A stretch of 64,000 nt of DNA, taken from the NCBI GenBank assembly GCA_041725935.1, contig JBGRQD010000004.1:248001-312000 (forward strand). Direction: 5' to 3'. This DNA is from Marivita sp041725935. GTDB taxonomy: Bacteria; Pseudomonadota; Alphaproteobacteria; Rhodobacterales; Rhodobacteraceae. A model generated the notes under the pieces. That model had not been told where the DNA came from. It saw only the letters and a program-made list of their open reading frames with translations, and searched no databases. Positions 55,089 through 63,854 of the stretch are shown piece after piece; position 1 is the stretch's first letter; each line of letters begins with the position of its first letter. The translations under genes and the position numbers were made by a program.

Positions 55089-56219
55089 ATGACAGTTTCT
55101 TCTTCCTTCGCCCTGCACGCCACCGATGGCACGGCCCGGACCGGGGCCATCACCACGCCGCGCGGGACAATTCGCACACCCGCCTTCATGCCGGTGGGGA
55201 CGGCTGCAACCGTCAAGGCCATGATGCCCGAGTCGGTGGCCGCCACGGGGGCGGATATCCTGCTGGGCAACACCTACCACCTGATGCTGCGGCCGACGGC
55301 GGAGCGCATCGACCGGCTGGGCGGGCTGCACAGGTTCATGAACTGGGACAAGCCGATCCTCACGGATTCGGGCGGGTTCCAGGTGATGAGCCTCGCTGAT
55401 CTGCGCAAACTGACAGAGAAAGGTGTGACATTCAAATCGCATATCGACGGATCGCGTCACGAGTTGACGCCGGAACGGTCGATGGAAATCCAGCGCTTGT
55501 TGGGGTCGGACATCGTGATGTGCTTTGACGAATGCCCGGCACTTCCTGCCGACCGCGAGCGGATCGCGGAATCGATGCGCCTGTCAATGCGTTGGGCGGA
55601 ACGGTCGCGTGATGCCTTCGGAGATCGGCCCGGCCACATGCTTTTCGGCATCCAGCAGGGTGGTTTGGAACAGGATTTCCGCGAGCAATCGGCTGAGGCT
55701 TTGAAGGCCATCGGGTTCGACGGCTATGCCATTGGCGGTCTGGCGGTGGGCGAGGGGCAGGAGGCGATGTTCGGCTGTCTGGATTTCGCGCCGGGGCAAT
55801 TGCCCGAGGACAAGCCGCGCTACCTCATGGGGGTAGGCAAGCCCGACGATATCGTGGGCGCGGTCAAGCGCGGTGTGGACATGATGGATTGCGTGTTGCC
55901 GTCGCGGTCGGGGCGCACCGGGCAGGCGTGGACGCGGCGCGGGCAGGTCAACATCAAGAACGCGCGGCATCAGGACGATCCCCGCCCTCTGGACGAAGAC
56001 TGCACCTGTCCGGCCTGCCGCAACTACAGCCGCGCCTATCTGCATCATGTCTTCCGCGCACAGGAAATGATTTCGGGCATGCTGCTGACCTGGCACAATC
56101 TGCATTACTACCAGCAACTGATGCAGGGCATGCGGGACGCCATCGCTGCCGGGCAGTTCGCCACGTTCGAGGCCCAGTTCCACGCGCAGCGCGCCGAGGG
56201 GGACATTCCGCCGCTTTAG
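55089..56219 (+). CDS. tgt: queuine/preQ1 tRNA-ribosyltransferase
   Basis: Exchanges guanine 34 for the queuosine precursor in tRNAs for Asp, Asn, His and Tyr. The substrate-recognition Asp is in LTDSGGFQVMSL. The nucleophile Asp is in VDMMDCVLPSR. The Zn site is CTCPACRNYSRAYLHH near residue 302. The 376 residues are normal. Divergent from the RimK fusion; the stop overlaps the end of the convergent unknown gene by 4 bp. Confidence 0.97.
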   Translation: MTVSSSFALHATDGTARTGAITTPRGTIRTPAFMPVGTAATVKAMMPESVAATGADILLGNTYHLMLRPTAERIDRLGGLHRFMNWDKPILTDSGGFQVMSLADLRKLTEKGVTFKSHIDGSRHELTPERSMEIQRLLGSDIVMCFDECPALPADRERIAESMRLSMRWAERSRDAFGDRPGHMLFGIQQGGLEQDFREQSAEALKAIGFDGYAIGGLAVGEGQEAMFGCLDFAPGQLPEDKPRYLMGVGKPDDIVGAVKRGVDMMDCVLPSRSGRTGQAWTRRGQVNIKNARHQDDPRPLDEDCTCPACRNYSRAYLHHVFRAQEMISGMLLTWHNLHYYQQLMQGMRDAIAAGQFATFEAQFHAQRAEGDIPPL

Positions 56220-57082
56220 CGCTTGAGCTTCAACAGCCCTTCGATCGCTTCCTGTCCGTCTGCTCCGATGTATGTGTTATAATCGGGGTGCTGAAAGAGG
56301 TGGCCATAGTAAATCTGGTGCCGGTAGGGCAAGTAATCCTGATGAATGAGGTTCTGGTTGCGGTGGATGCGCACCGCGTCCTGACGGTCATTCAGTTCGG
56401 CTATGGCGCGCAGCTGGCCGTTGTGTTCGCCGTACATTTCCAGTTCGCTTCCAAGCACGTCGTCGAAATACATGAAAATTCGGGGCAGGAAGTGCTCAGG
56501 TTTTTCGGTGACCTGTTCAAAGATGCGAAAGCTTTCCCGGGTCGAGGAATGGTAATCGGTGTCGTTGAACATCACGCCGATGGGCGCTGGTTTGTGTGTG
56601 TCCAGAAACCCGGCAATGGTTTCACGAATATCGCCGATCACCAGCTTCGCCTGCGGCACGCGGGTTTGCAGCGCTGTACGGTCCATCTTGTATTGCTTGG
56701 CGGCGAACCAATAGGGCAGATCGTAGGCACTTTCCGGCTCGGGCATACCGGACCCGGTGTCGAAGCCGTAGCAATCGACCGTCACCCCGGTGACGCGTTT
56801 CACATCCTCGGTAAAATCGCACATATAGGCGAGCCCGTTGCCACCCGCGACGCCGAACTCTATGGCTGAAATACGGTCGTGTCCCAGCAACTTGCCCAAA
56901 CGCGCCGCGTTCAGCATGCAGTAGGCATAATGCGGCCGCTCTACCGCTTGCATGTCGACCTGGAAATCCACGGAATATTTCATGCGCTTGGCGGTTTTCC
57001 GAATAAGCGCGCGCGCCATCGCTCCCGAAAGCGAATTGCGGAATTCGCGCGAGTACAGCAGGCGAGAAATCATGGCTTTCAT
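56216..57082 (-). CDS. uncharacterised methyltransferase-like protein
   Basis: A 288-residue protein. The middle has a class I methyltransferase-like glycine motif, AIEFGVAGGNGLAYMCDF (near residue 75), and acidic turns such as YGFDTGSGMPEPES. It recalls TylF/macrocin O-methyltransferase-type folds, but I cannot assign a family. The start is taken at ATG 57082; ATG 57073 is also possible and no clear ribosome site is seen. The 3' end overlaps tgt convergently. Function unknown; a sugar or polyketide modification is possible. Confidence 0.6.
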   Translation of the reverse strand: MKAMISRLLYSREFRNSLSGAMARALIRKTAKRMKYSVDFQVDMQAVERPHYAYCMLNAARLGKLLGHDRISAIEFGVAGGNGLAYMCDFTEDVKRVTGVTVDCYGFDTGSGMPEPESAYDLPYWFAAKQYKMDRTALQTRVPQAKLVIGDIRETIAGFLDTHKPAPIGVMFNDTDYHSSTRESFRIFEQVTEKPEHFLPRIFMYFDDVLGSELEMYGEHNGQLRAIAELNDRQDAVRIHRNQNLIHQDYLPYRHQIYYGHLFQHPDYNTYIGADGQEAIEGLLKLKR

Positions 57083-57166
57083 GGCGGATGTGTGCTCCGA
57101 TTGAGGCCCTCGACACCGGGACGGTCTGGATTTACTGGATATTCTAGGCGGATATAAGGCAGAAGC

Positions 57167-57724
57167 ATGAGAATTTCGTGGATCGCAACTGCAGCCCTGC
57201 TCTTTGTGCTGGGCGTTGAACCGGTTGCAGCCCAGATGATGGGCGGCGGGCATATGCACGGGCAGGGTGGCATGGCCCATGACATGTCGCGCATGCCGGG
57301 ATTGCAGGGCGAAAACGCCACACCCGAGGAAAGCGCAGATCTGGCGCTGATGTTTCGCGGTTTCCAGACCATGACCCGCGAGGTTGAAAACCTGCCAAAC
57401 GGGATTCGAACTGTCACCCGTTCAAGCGACCCGCAGGTGATGGACGCATTGGTCAACCACACGGTGGGCATGATCGACAGGGTGGGGCGCAGGGACGACC
57501 CGAAAATTCGCATCCAAAGTCCGACGCTTGATCTGTTCTTCCTGCGCGGAGATCGCATCCTGTCCGAGATCGACGTCACCGAAGATGGCATTGTCGTCAT
57601 CCAGACCTCCGATGATCCGGAACTGGTGGCGGCACTGCACGAGCATGCCGCCGAGGTGACCGCGATGGTCGAACAGGGGATGCATGCGGTTCACATGATG
57701 ATGATGCAGCGCGCGGCGAACTGA
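57167..57724 (+). CDS. Met/His-rich exported protein
   Basis: A 185-residue protein with a signal peptide ending VEPVAAQ (about residue 23). The mature N-terminus is rich in Met, His and Gly (MMGGGHMHGQGGMAHDMSRM) and the C-terminus has EQGMHAVHMMMMQ. Such Met/His clusters can bind copper or silver in the periplasm. I do not recognise the family. It is divergent from the methyltransferase-like gene. Confidence 0.7.
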   Translation: MRISWIATAALLFVLGVEPVAAQMMGGGHMHGQGGMAHDMSRMPGLQGENATPEESADLALMFRGFQTMTREVENLPNGIRTVTRSSDPQVMDALVNHTVGMIDRVGRRDDPKIRIQSPTLDLFFLRGDRILSEIDVTEDGIVVIQTSDDPELVAALHEHAAEVTAMVEQGMHAVHMMMMQRAAN

Positions 57725-57791
57725 ACCTTGCGGCCACGCACGGCTTGGGGCAAAGCTGCGCCATCGCCCGCGACGGGCGCAGGAGCCAGAT

Positions 57792-57944
57792 ATGGATTAT
57801 GGAAAGACCGGTGCCTCGAAGCCCAGCAAGGGCGCGCCGAAATTCGACCCGCACAAGACACAGCCAAAGGGCAAAGCCGATGACGCCAAGGCGGCTCTTG
57901 TCGCGCGGATGAAAGCGGCGGCCGAAAAGAACAAGGACGACTGA
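57792..57944 (+). CDS. 50-residue lysine-rich small protein
   Basis: A short reading frame from ATG 57792 (MDYGKTGASKPSKGAPKFDP) to TGA 57944, with an AGGAG ribosome site. It has 11 Lys among 50 residues, mostly Ala/Lys/Asp, no cysteine and no membrane segment, so it is probably a nucleic-acid-associated or disordered protein. Support is the ribosome site, the codon pattern and the spacing after the exported protein gene. No family known to me. Confidence 0.55.
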   Translation: MDYGKTGASKPSKGAPKFDPHKTQPKGKADDAKAALVARMKAAAEKNKDD

Positions 57945-58070
57945 GTTTCGTCTGTAAAGTTGCGTTCAAGGCAGCTGCCTTGGCGCTCCCGACCCAGGCA
58001 CTGTTTACTCTGGTTCAAAAGCGACCTTGCAGGCATGACGCATCAGGATATGGTGGCAAAGCCGGAGCAA

Positions 58071-58101
58071 GGTTGAAACCTGCAGGGGTCAGACCCACCT
58101 T
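58071..58101 (+). promoter_or_regulatory. possible heat-shock (sigma-32-like) promoter of lon
   Basis: GGTTGAAA (58071-58078), 15-bp spacer, CCCACCTT (58094-58101). This resembles the sigma-32 pattern CTTGAAA-N11-16-CCCCATNT with deviations. lon is a typical heat-shock gene, and the candidate lies about 80 bp before its start. Confidence 0.4.
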
Positions 58102-58179
58102 ATAGCTCCATGACCGGAGATGGTCAGCGCTGCCGCCGAGCGGGGCCGGTGCCATCTTGCCAATGATAAGGATACGAGC

Positions 58180-60585
58180 ATGCAAGAGCCTCTTAACGCC
58201 TCCTACCCAGTGTTGCCGCTGCGGGACATCGTTGTCTTTCCGCACATGATCGTCCCGCTCTTCGTGGGCCGTGACAAGTCGGTGCGCGCACTGGAGGAAG
58301 TGATGGCGGATGACAAGCAGATCCTGCTTGCCAGCCAGATGGACCCCTCAGAGGACGATCCGCAGACCGACGGGATCTACCGCGCCGGGGTGCTGGCCAA
58401 TGTGCTGCAACTTCTCAAGCTGCCCGATGGCACCGTCAAGGTGCTGGTCGAAGGCCAGAGCCGTGTGCGCATCACCGAATACCTTGAGAATGACAGCTTC
58501 TTCGAGGCGCGTGCTGAATACCTGACCGAGATGCCGGGCGATCCGGCGGCCATCACGGCGCTTGTGCGCACCGTGGGCGAAGAATTCGAACGCTATGCCA
58601 AGGTCAAGAAGAACATCCCCGAAGAAGCGATGGGTGCTGTGTCGGATGCCGATGCACCTGCCAAACTGGCTGACCTTGTCGCGGGCCATCTGGGCATTGA
58701 GGTCAATCAGAAGCAGGAGCTTCTGGAAACCCTGTCGGTGAGCGAGCGTCTGGAAAAGGTCTATGGCCTGATGCAGGGCGAAATGTCCGTGCTGCAGGTC
58801 GAGAAAAAGATCAAGACCCGCGTCAAGAGCCAGATGGAGCGCACGCAGCGCGAATATTATCTGAATGAGCAGATGAAAGCCATTCAGCGCGAACTTGGTG
58901 ATGGAGAGGACGGCCAGAACGAGGTTGCCGAACTGGAAGCGCGTGTGGAGGCCACCAAGCTGTCCAAGGAAGCCCGCGAAAAGGCCGATGCCGAGATCAA
59001 GAAGCTCAAGAACATGAGCCCGATGAGCGCCGAGGCTACGGTTGTTCGCAATTATCTTGACTGGATGCTGTCGATCCCGTGGGGCGTGAAATCCCGCGTA
59101 AAGAAAGACTTGGGCAACGCCGAAAAGATCCTCGATGCCGATCACTACGGTCTTGAGAAGGTCAAGGAACGGATCGTCGAATACCTTGCCGTGCAGCAAC
59201 GCAGCAAAAAGCTGAAAGGTCCGATCATGTGCCTGGTCGGCCCTCCGGGCGTCGGCAAGACCAGCTTGGGCAAATCGGTCGCCAAGGCGACGGGGCGCGA
59301 ATTCATCCGCATCTCGTTGGGCGGCGTGCGGGACGAGTCGGAAATCCGTGGTCACCGCCGGACCTATATCGGCTCCATGCCGGGCAAGATCATCCAGGCG
59401 CTGAAAAAGGCCAAGACGACCAACCCGCTCATCCTTCTCGACGAGATCGACAAGATGGGACAGGATTTCCGGGGTGACCCGGCGTCGGCAATGCTCGAAG
59501 TGCTGGATCCGGAACAGAACGGCACGTTCGTGGATCACTACCTCGAGGTGGAATACGACCTGTCGAACGTCATGTTCCTGACCACGGCGAACTCCTACAA
59601 CATGCCGGGACCGCTTCTGGACCGGATGGAGATCATTCCGCTGGCGGGCTACACCGAGGACGAAAAGGCTGAGATCGCCAAACGCCACCTGACGTCCAAG
59701 CAGGTCAAGAACCACGGCCTCAAGAAGGGCGAGTTCGAGCTGAAGGACGAGGCGCTGACCGACATGATCCGCTACTACACCCGCGAAGCCGGGGTGCGGA
59801 ACCTTGAGCGCGAGATTTCCAAGCTGGCGCGCAAGGCGGTGACCAAGATCGTCAGGAAGCAGGAAGACAAGGTGGTCGTCACATCCGACAACCTGTCTGA
59901 TTTCCTGGGCGTCCGGAAACATCGCTACGGTCTTGCCGAAGACGAGAACCAGGTCGGTGTCGTGACCGGGCTGGCCTATACCAGCGTGGGTGGCGATCTG
60001 CTGCACATCGAGGCGCTCAAATTGCCGGGCAAGGGTCGGATGAAGACCACCGGTAAACTGGGCGACGTGATGAAGGAATCCATCGACGCGGCAGCCAGCT
60101 ATGTCCGTTCCATCGCGCCTGCGATCGGGGTGAAACCGCCGAAGTTCGACAAGATGGACATTCACGTTCACGTCCCGGACGGGGCGACGCCCAAGGACGG
60201 ACCTTCGGCCGGTCTGGCGATGGTGACCTCCATCGTGTCGGTGCTCACGGGCATCCCCGTGCGGCGCGACATCGCGATGACCGGCGAAGTGTCGCTGCGG
60301 GGCAATGCCATGCCCATCGGCGGCCTGAAGGAGAAACTGCTCGCGGCCCTGCGCGGTGGCATCAAGACGGTCCTGATCCCGAAGGAAAACGAAAAGGATC
60401 TGGCGGAACTGCCCGACAATGTGAAGAACGGGCTCGAGATCATCCCGGTCGAACATGTCTCTGACGTTCTGAGGCTGGCTCTGGTGTCGAAACCAGAGCC
60501 GATCGAATGGGATGAGGCCGCAGAAGAGGCCGCAGCCCAGACCCTGAGCAAGGACAGCAGCGGCGCATCGGCCGTCGCACACTGA
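58180..60585 (+). CDS. lon: ATP-dependent Lon protease
   Basis: Degrades misfolded and regulatory proteins. The N-terminal LON substrate domain is followed by the AAA+ domain with Walker A GPPGVGKT (354-361) and LLDEIDKM, then the serine protease domain with the catalytic dyad S676 (DGPSAG) and K719 (GGLKEKLLAA). The start is ATG 58180 (MQEPLNASYPVLPLRD) with AAGG upstream; the longer frame is rejected. 801 residues is typical. A strong terminator follows. Confidence 0.97.
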   Translation: MQEPLNASYPVLPLRDIVVFPHMIVPLFVGRDKSVRALEEVMADDKQILLASQMDPSEDDPQTDGIYRAGVLANVLQLLKLPDGTVKVLVEGQSRVRITEYLENDSFFEARAEYLTEMPGDPAAITALVRTVGEEFERYAKVKKNIPEEAMGAVSDADAPAKLADLVAGHLGIEVNQKQELLETLSVSERLEKVYGLMQGEMSVLQVEKKIKTRVKSQMERTQREYYLNEQMKAIQRELGDGEDGQNEVAELEARVEATKLSKEAREKADAEIKKLKNMSPMSAEATVVRNYLDWMLSIPWGVKSRVKKDLGNAEKILDADHYGLEKVKERIVEYLAVQQRSKKLKGPIMCLVGPPGVGKTSLGKSVAKATGREFIRISLGGVRDESEIRGHRRTYIGSMPGKIIQALKKAKTTNPLILLDEIDKMGQDFRGDPASAMLEVLDPEQNGTFVDHYLEVEYDLSNVMFLTTANSYNMPGPLLDRMEIIPLAGYTEDEKAEIAKRHLTSKQVKNHGLKKGEFELKDEALTDMIRYYTREAGVRNLEREISKLARKAVTKIVRKQEDKVVVTSDNLSDFLGVRKHRYGLAEDENQVGVVTGLAYTSVGGDLLHIEALKLPGKGRMKTTGKLGDVMKESIDAAASYVRSIAPAIGVKPPKFDKMDIHVHVPDGATPKDGPSAGLAMVTSIVSVLTGIPVRRDIAMTGEVSLRGNAMPIGGLKEKLLAALRGGIKTVLIPKENEKDLAELPDNVKNGLEIIPVEHVSDVLRLALVSKPEPIEWDEAAEEAAAQTLSKDSSGASAVAH

Positions 60586-60601
60586 GCTTTGTCTTCTATC
60601 A

Positions 60602-60661
60602 AAACAGTAGAAGGGGCGAGCAGTAGCAACGCCCCTCTTTTTTTTATTGACACTACTGTTT
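60602..60661 (+). terminator. nested hairpin terminator after lon
   Basis: AGGGGCG (60612-60618) / CGCCCCT (60630-60636) followed by CTTTTTTTT. A second pair, AAACAGTAG (60602-60610) and CTACTGTTT (60653-60661), flanks it. Marks the end of the lon transcript. Confidence 0.9.
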
Positions 60662-60744
60662 CAAATTAACAAACTTGCATTTCTTAGAGGTATTTGGTCG
60701 ACATCTTTTTTAAATTTTTTGGTTCAAGTTTAACAGGGTGCATT

Positions 60745-61230
60745 ATGAAATACGACGTACAGTTGATAGCACAGACAACCGGGATGAGCTGTTGGGCTGC
60801 GAGCATAGCTATGATTTTGGGATGGCGGTATAATACTAGTATCGCCGACACGACGATTGCAGCAAACTCGGGTGGCACAAATTACACCCCCTCGATGACT
60901 ACCGGACTTGATCCAAATGATCGCTATATTTTGGAGCGGAACGGTTTTATTTTGGATGAGCCGATGTGCTATACTCCTGAATTGGTGAAGAGTATTTTGG
61001 AGGCCAATGGGCCACTCTGGGTTGCATCCCAAGTTCCTGCTGGGCCACATATCCGTGTGGTGACCGGATACGATGGTAAGCAACTCTATATCAATGATCC
61101 TGCACCAGTTGGCCGCGGCTCTCGCTACACTCGGAGTTTTGATCGTTTTTTTGGAGCGATGGAGCAACTCGGCGAGGCAGAATTGACCACTCAACGCGCT
61201 CCGATTTATGTGGCCTATCTGGCAGCATGA
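60745..61230 (+). CDS. papain-like cysteine protease (C39/AvrRpt2 type), solitary
   Basis: A 161-residue protein with no signal peptide or other domain. The papain-like core is QTTGMSCWAASIAMI with Q10 (oxyanion), C16 and W17, then GPHIRVVTGYDG with H102, and INDP with N117/D118. This matches the peptidase C39-like/AvrRpt2 fold used in secreted effectors and bacteriocin processing. The start is ATG 60745; TTG 60694 in the same frame is possible. It sits alone in AT-rich DNA with codon use (ATA, AGT, TTG) unlike its neighbours, suggesting transfer. Confidence 0.75.
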   Translation: MKYDVQLIAQTTGMSCWAASIAMILGWRYNTSIADTTIAANSGGTNYTPSMTTGLDPNDRYILERNGFILDEPMCYTPELVKSILEANGPLWVASQVPAGPHIRVVTGYDGKQLYINDPAPVGRGSRYTRSFDRFFGAMEQLGEAELTTQRAPIYVAYLAA

Positions 61231-61361
61231 AATGTGAGCTTTGTTTTTTGCCGCGCTATCTTGATGTTGGGCCTGAACTCAGTACTGGATAAAGTGTGCA
61301 TTTTTGCTAATGTAGTCTGAAATTCGCCCGTAAATGTCAGAGCAGACAAAGGATGAAAATG

Positions 61362-61769
61362 ATGGCGACGACGAGAAAGACACCGACACAGGCAAAAACC
61401 CCAGAGGCGCCCGCAGCGGCGCCGGCAATGGCTTCGAAAGCAAAGCCACAGGCTGCCGAACCCGAAGTTGTGGTCACCGAATCCCCGACGATCATTGGGC
61501 CCGAGCTGAAGAAAAAGGAATTGATCGACATCATCGTGGCGCGCAGCGGTGTGAAGAAACGCGACGTGAAGCCAGTGGTCGACGCCATGCTGGCCGTGCT
61601 TGGGGAAACGATCTCCGACGGGCGCGAAATGAACCTCGCTCCGCTGGGTAAGCTCAAGATTACACGCATGAAAAAGACAACCAAGGCGCACATCATCACG
61701 ACGCGCCTGCGCCGCACCGACCCGCAGCCCACGGATGCGCCGGACCCTCTTGCACAGGCTGCCGAGTGA
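61362..61769 (+). CDS. HU-family DNA-binding protein with basic N-terminal tail
   Basis: A 135-residue protein of the HU/IHF family. After an Ala/Lys/Pro-rich tail (about 1-45), the HU core runs from ELKKKELIDIIVARSGVKKR to APLGKLKITRMKKT. The longer N-tail is seen in several alphaproteobacterial HU-like proteins. The start is taken at ATG 61362, with AAAGGA eight bases upstream; ATG 61359 and 61353 are in frame. The next genes are tRNAs. Confidence 0.87.
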   Translation: MATTRKTPTQAKTPEAPAAAPAMASKAKPQAAEPEVVVTESPTIIGPELKKKELIDIIVARSGVKKRDVKPVVDAMLAVLGETISDGREMNLAPLGKLKITRMKKTTKAHIITTRLRRTDPQPTDAPDPLAQAAE

Positions 61770-61788
61770 CGCTAAGACCACGCCCAAC

Positions 61789-61863
61789 GGGTGATTAGCT
61801 CAGTGGTAGAGCGCTTCGTTCACATCGAAGATGTCAGGGGTTCAAATCCCTTATCACCCACCA
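61789..61863 (+). tRNA. tRNA-Val (anticodon CAC)
   Basis: Cloverleaf: acceptor GGGTGAT/ATCACCC, D-stem GCTC/GAGC, anticodon arm CTTCG-TTCACAT-CGAAG, variable ATGTC, T-arm AGGGG-TTCAAAT-CCCTT, then A and an encoded CCA. Reads GUG codons. Confidence 0.96.
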
Positions 61864-61978
61864 TTCTTCCAGACACGCGGCCTTGAACGGGCTGCGTGTC
61901 TTGCGTTTGGGGCAGGGCGAAAACGACAGCAAAAAGCGCTTGCGCCGGTCAGTGGCCTTGTCTAAACGACACGCCAGC
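61864..61978. other. spacer between two tRNA-Val genes
   Basis: 115 bp with no gene seen. An inverted ...GCGCTTGCGCC... piece at its middle could terminate the first tRNA. The upstream sequence of tRNA 2 may be its promoter. Confidence 0.35.
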
Positions 61979-62054
<76 letters not shown>

Positions 62055-62146
62055 TCCCAAGCCATTGATACTAAAGAAAAACCTTGCAAATAAAGGGTTA
62101 TGTCCATTTGACTGTTACAACTCTTGTTACAATCGGGTGGTCAGCG
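62055..62146 (+). promoter_or_regulatory. integrase upstream region with direct repeat
   Basis: Contains the direct repeat GTTACAA at 62114-62120 and 62126-62132 (12-bp period) directly before the integrase start, and TTGACT at 62108 near it. It may be binding sites for a directionality factor or arm-type sites. Confidence 0.35.
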
Positions 62147-63715
62147 ATGGCTGGAAAAGTCCGCAACATGGTCGACAGGTCAGGGCGTTACTACGCGCGG
62201 CTGGTCGTGCCGAAAGACCTGCGAGGAATCGTTGGCAAGACCGAATTGCGCCTGCCACTCGGCGGTGACTACAAGCAAGCGCTGAAGCGCCTGCCTAGCG
62301 CGGTATCACAGCTGCAGGTTCAGATCGCTCTTGCCGAACGCCGTGCTGCGGAAGCTCTGGGAATTCCCCAGACAGCTGATCGCTATCCTTTGAGCGATGC
62401 GCAGATTGCTCTTCTGAGTTATCATGCCCGGCTAGAGCAAGACCTCTATGCGAGGCAGACTCTCGCAGCCTATGCCAACATCGGAATAAATGACCTCTTT
62501 GTGGCACAGTTGCGCATGGGAATGGCTGGTGCAGCGTCTGATGCCGAGCTCAAAGAATTGGTAGGTCATCGGATTGAGCATTTCCGAAAGATGGGCAACA
62601 CGACCGCTGAATACGGAACGCAGGCATGGCGCAGTCTTGCGATGTCTCTTTGTGTCTCCGAGTATGAAGCGATGGAGCGCCTCGTGGAGCGCGATGAAGG
62701 TAACTTCAATGGTGAGATTACTGCGCCGCTGCTGGTCAGCGCACAACTACCTGAGGATCCCTCTGACCCGGTAAAGTTAAGCGGGCTCTGGGCCGACTAT
62801 GTCGCAAGCAGAGTTCAGGCTGGCTTCATGCGCGATGCTGGAAAGCGCCATCGACCTGTCATCGAGAACTTGCGAGCGTTTATCAAGCACGATGACGCAG
62901 CACGTATCAGAAAAAAGGACCTCTTACTCTGGCGAGACCATTTGGTAAAAACCCTATCGGCCAAGACAGTGAACGATGTGTATCTTTCTGCCATCCGCAC
63001 GCTTTTTGCCTGGGCGGTCGAAAATGAGCGTCTGCCCGAAGACGTTGCAAAGGACGTGAAGCAGCCGAAGCCAAAGAAGGTTTACTCGCGGGAGCGTGGA
63101 TACACGGACACAGAGGCGTTAACGGTTCTCAAAGCGTCACGCGCATACGAGCCTCATGCTGACGCGAATGGTTATGTCCGAGAAACTCCGCAATTGGTGG
63201 CTACGAAAAGGTGGGTGCCGATCATCTGCGCCTTTACTGGGGCGCGTGTTGCCGAAATTACGCAGTTACGTGGGGAAGATATCCGACAAAAAGGGGCCGA
63301 CTGGATCATTCGAATTTCACCTGACGCCGGCACGGTCAAATCCGGCGGCTACCGGGATGTTCCGCTGCACCGTCAGATCATCGCCTGTGGGTTCGGAGAT
63401 TTTGTGAAAGCCGCGGGGCAGGGACCTTTATTCCATAAAGGAAAGGAACCAGCGAGCTACCAGGCGAAAGCCAAACGTATCGCGAACCAATTAGCGGAGT
63501 GGCTGCGAAAAGAGGGCATCACTCCGGACGGCGTTCAACCCAACCATGGATGGCGTCATCGCTTGAAGACGCAGTGTCGTGAGCTCGGCATATCCGAACG
63601 GGTCTTTGACGCGATCCAGGGCCACGCAGGTCGCACGGCCAGCGACAACTACGGGGATGTTACGTTGAGGACAAAGATCGATGCGATTGCACGCCTGCCG
63701 GAGTATGATTTGTAG
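62147..63715 (+). CDS. tyrosine recombinase/integrase with N-terminal DUF6538-like domain
   Basis: A 522-residue integrase. The N-terminus (KVRNMVDRSGRYYARLVVPK) matches the small domain now called DUF6538, then a core-binding helical domain, and the catalytic part: Arg in TGARVAEITQLRG (residue about 366), H-x-x-R in NHGWRHRLKT (about 467-470), IQGHAGR, and the nucleophile Tyr in DNYGD (about 501). The start is taken at ATG 62147; TTG 62084 in frame is possible. It lies right after tRNA-Val, so it probably integrated a mobile element there. Confidence 0.93.
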   Translation: MAGKVRNMVDRSGRYYARLVVPKDLRGIVGKTELRLPLGGDYKQALKRLPSAVSQLQVQIALAERRAAEALGIPQTADRYPLSDAQIALLSYHARLEQDLYARQTLAAYANIGINDLFVAQLRMGMAGAASDAELKELVGHRIEHFRKMGNTTAEYGTQAWRSLAMSLCVSEYEAMERLVERDEGNFNGEITAPLLVSAQLPEDPSDPVKLSGLWADYVASRVQAGFMRDAGKRHRPVIENLRAFIKHDDAARIRKKDLLLWRDHLVKTLSAKTVNDVYLSAIRTLFAWAVENERLPEDVAKDVKQPKPKKVYSRERGYTDTEALTVLKASRAYEPHADANGYVRETPQLVATKRWVPIICAFTGARVAEITQLRGEDIRQKGADWIIRISPDAGTVKSGGYRDVPLHRQIIACGFGDFVKAAGQGPLFHKGKEPASYQAKAKRIANQLAEWLRKEGITPDGVQPNHGWRHRLKTQCRELGISERVFDAIQGHAGRTASDNYGDVTLRTKIDAIARLPEYDL

Positions 63716-63854
63716 GCCGGCTCATCCGGTGCGGTTTTGCACTAGCGGGCGCGAACTCAAATACTTTCCAAAGCTGAGCGCCGGGTATGCCCGATCCGGT
63801 AAGTGCGTCCATGTCGTTCGGTCCATAATCGCCCAAAGGCAGACATAATAGGCG
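63716..63854. other. integrase downstream spacer
   Basis: 139 bp with no supported gene. A minus-strand frame 63722-63979 overlaps the promoter and start of the next gene and looks like a shadow. Confidence 0.4.

Noticed and set aside
58348..60582. 744-codon minus-strand frame opposite lon
   Set aside because: Antisense shadow of a conserved gene, without start signals or domain.
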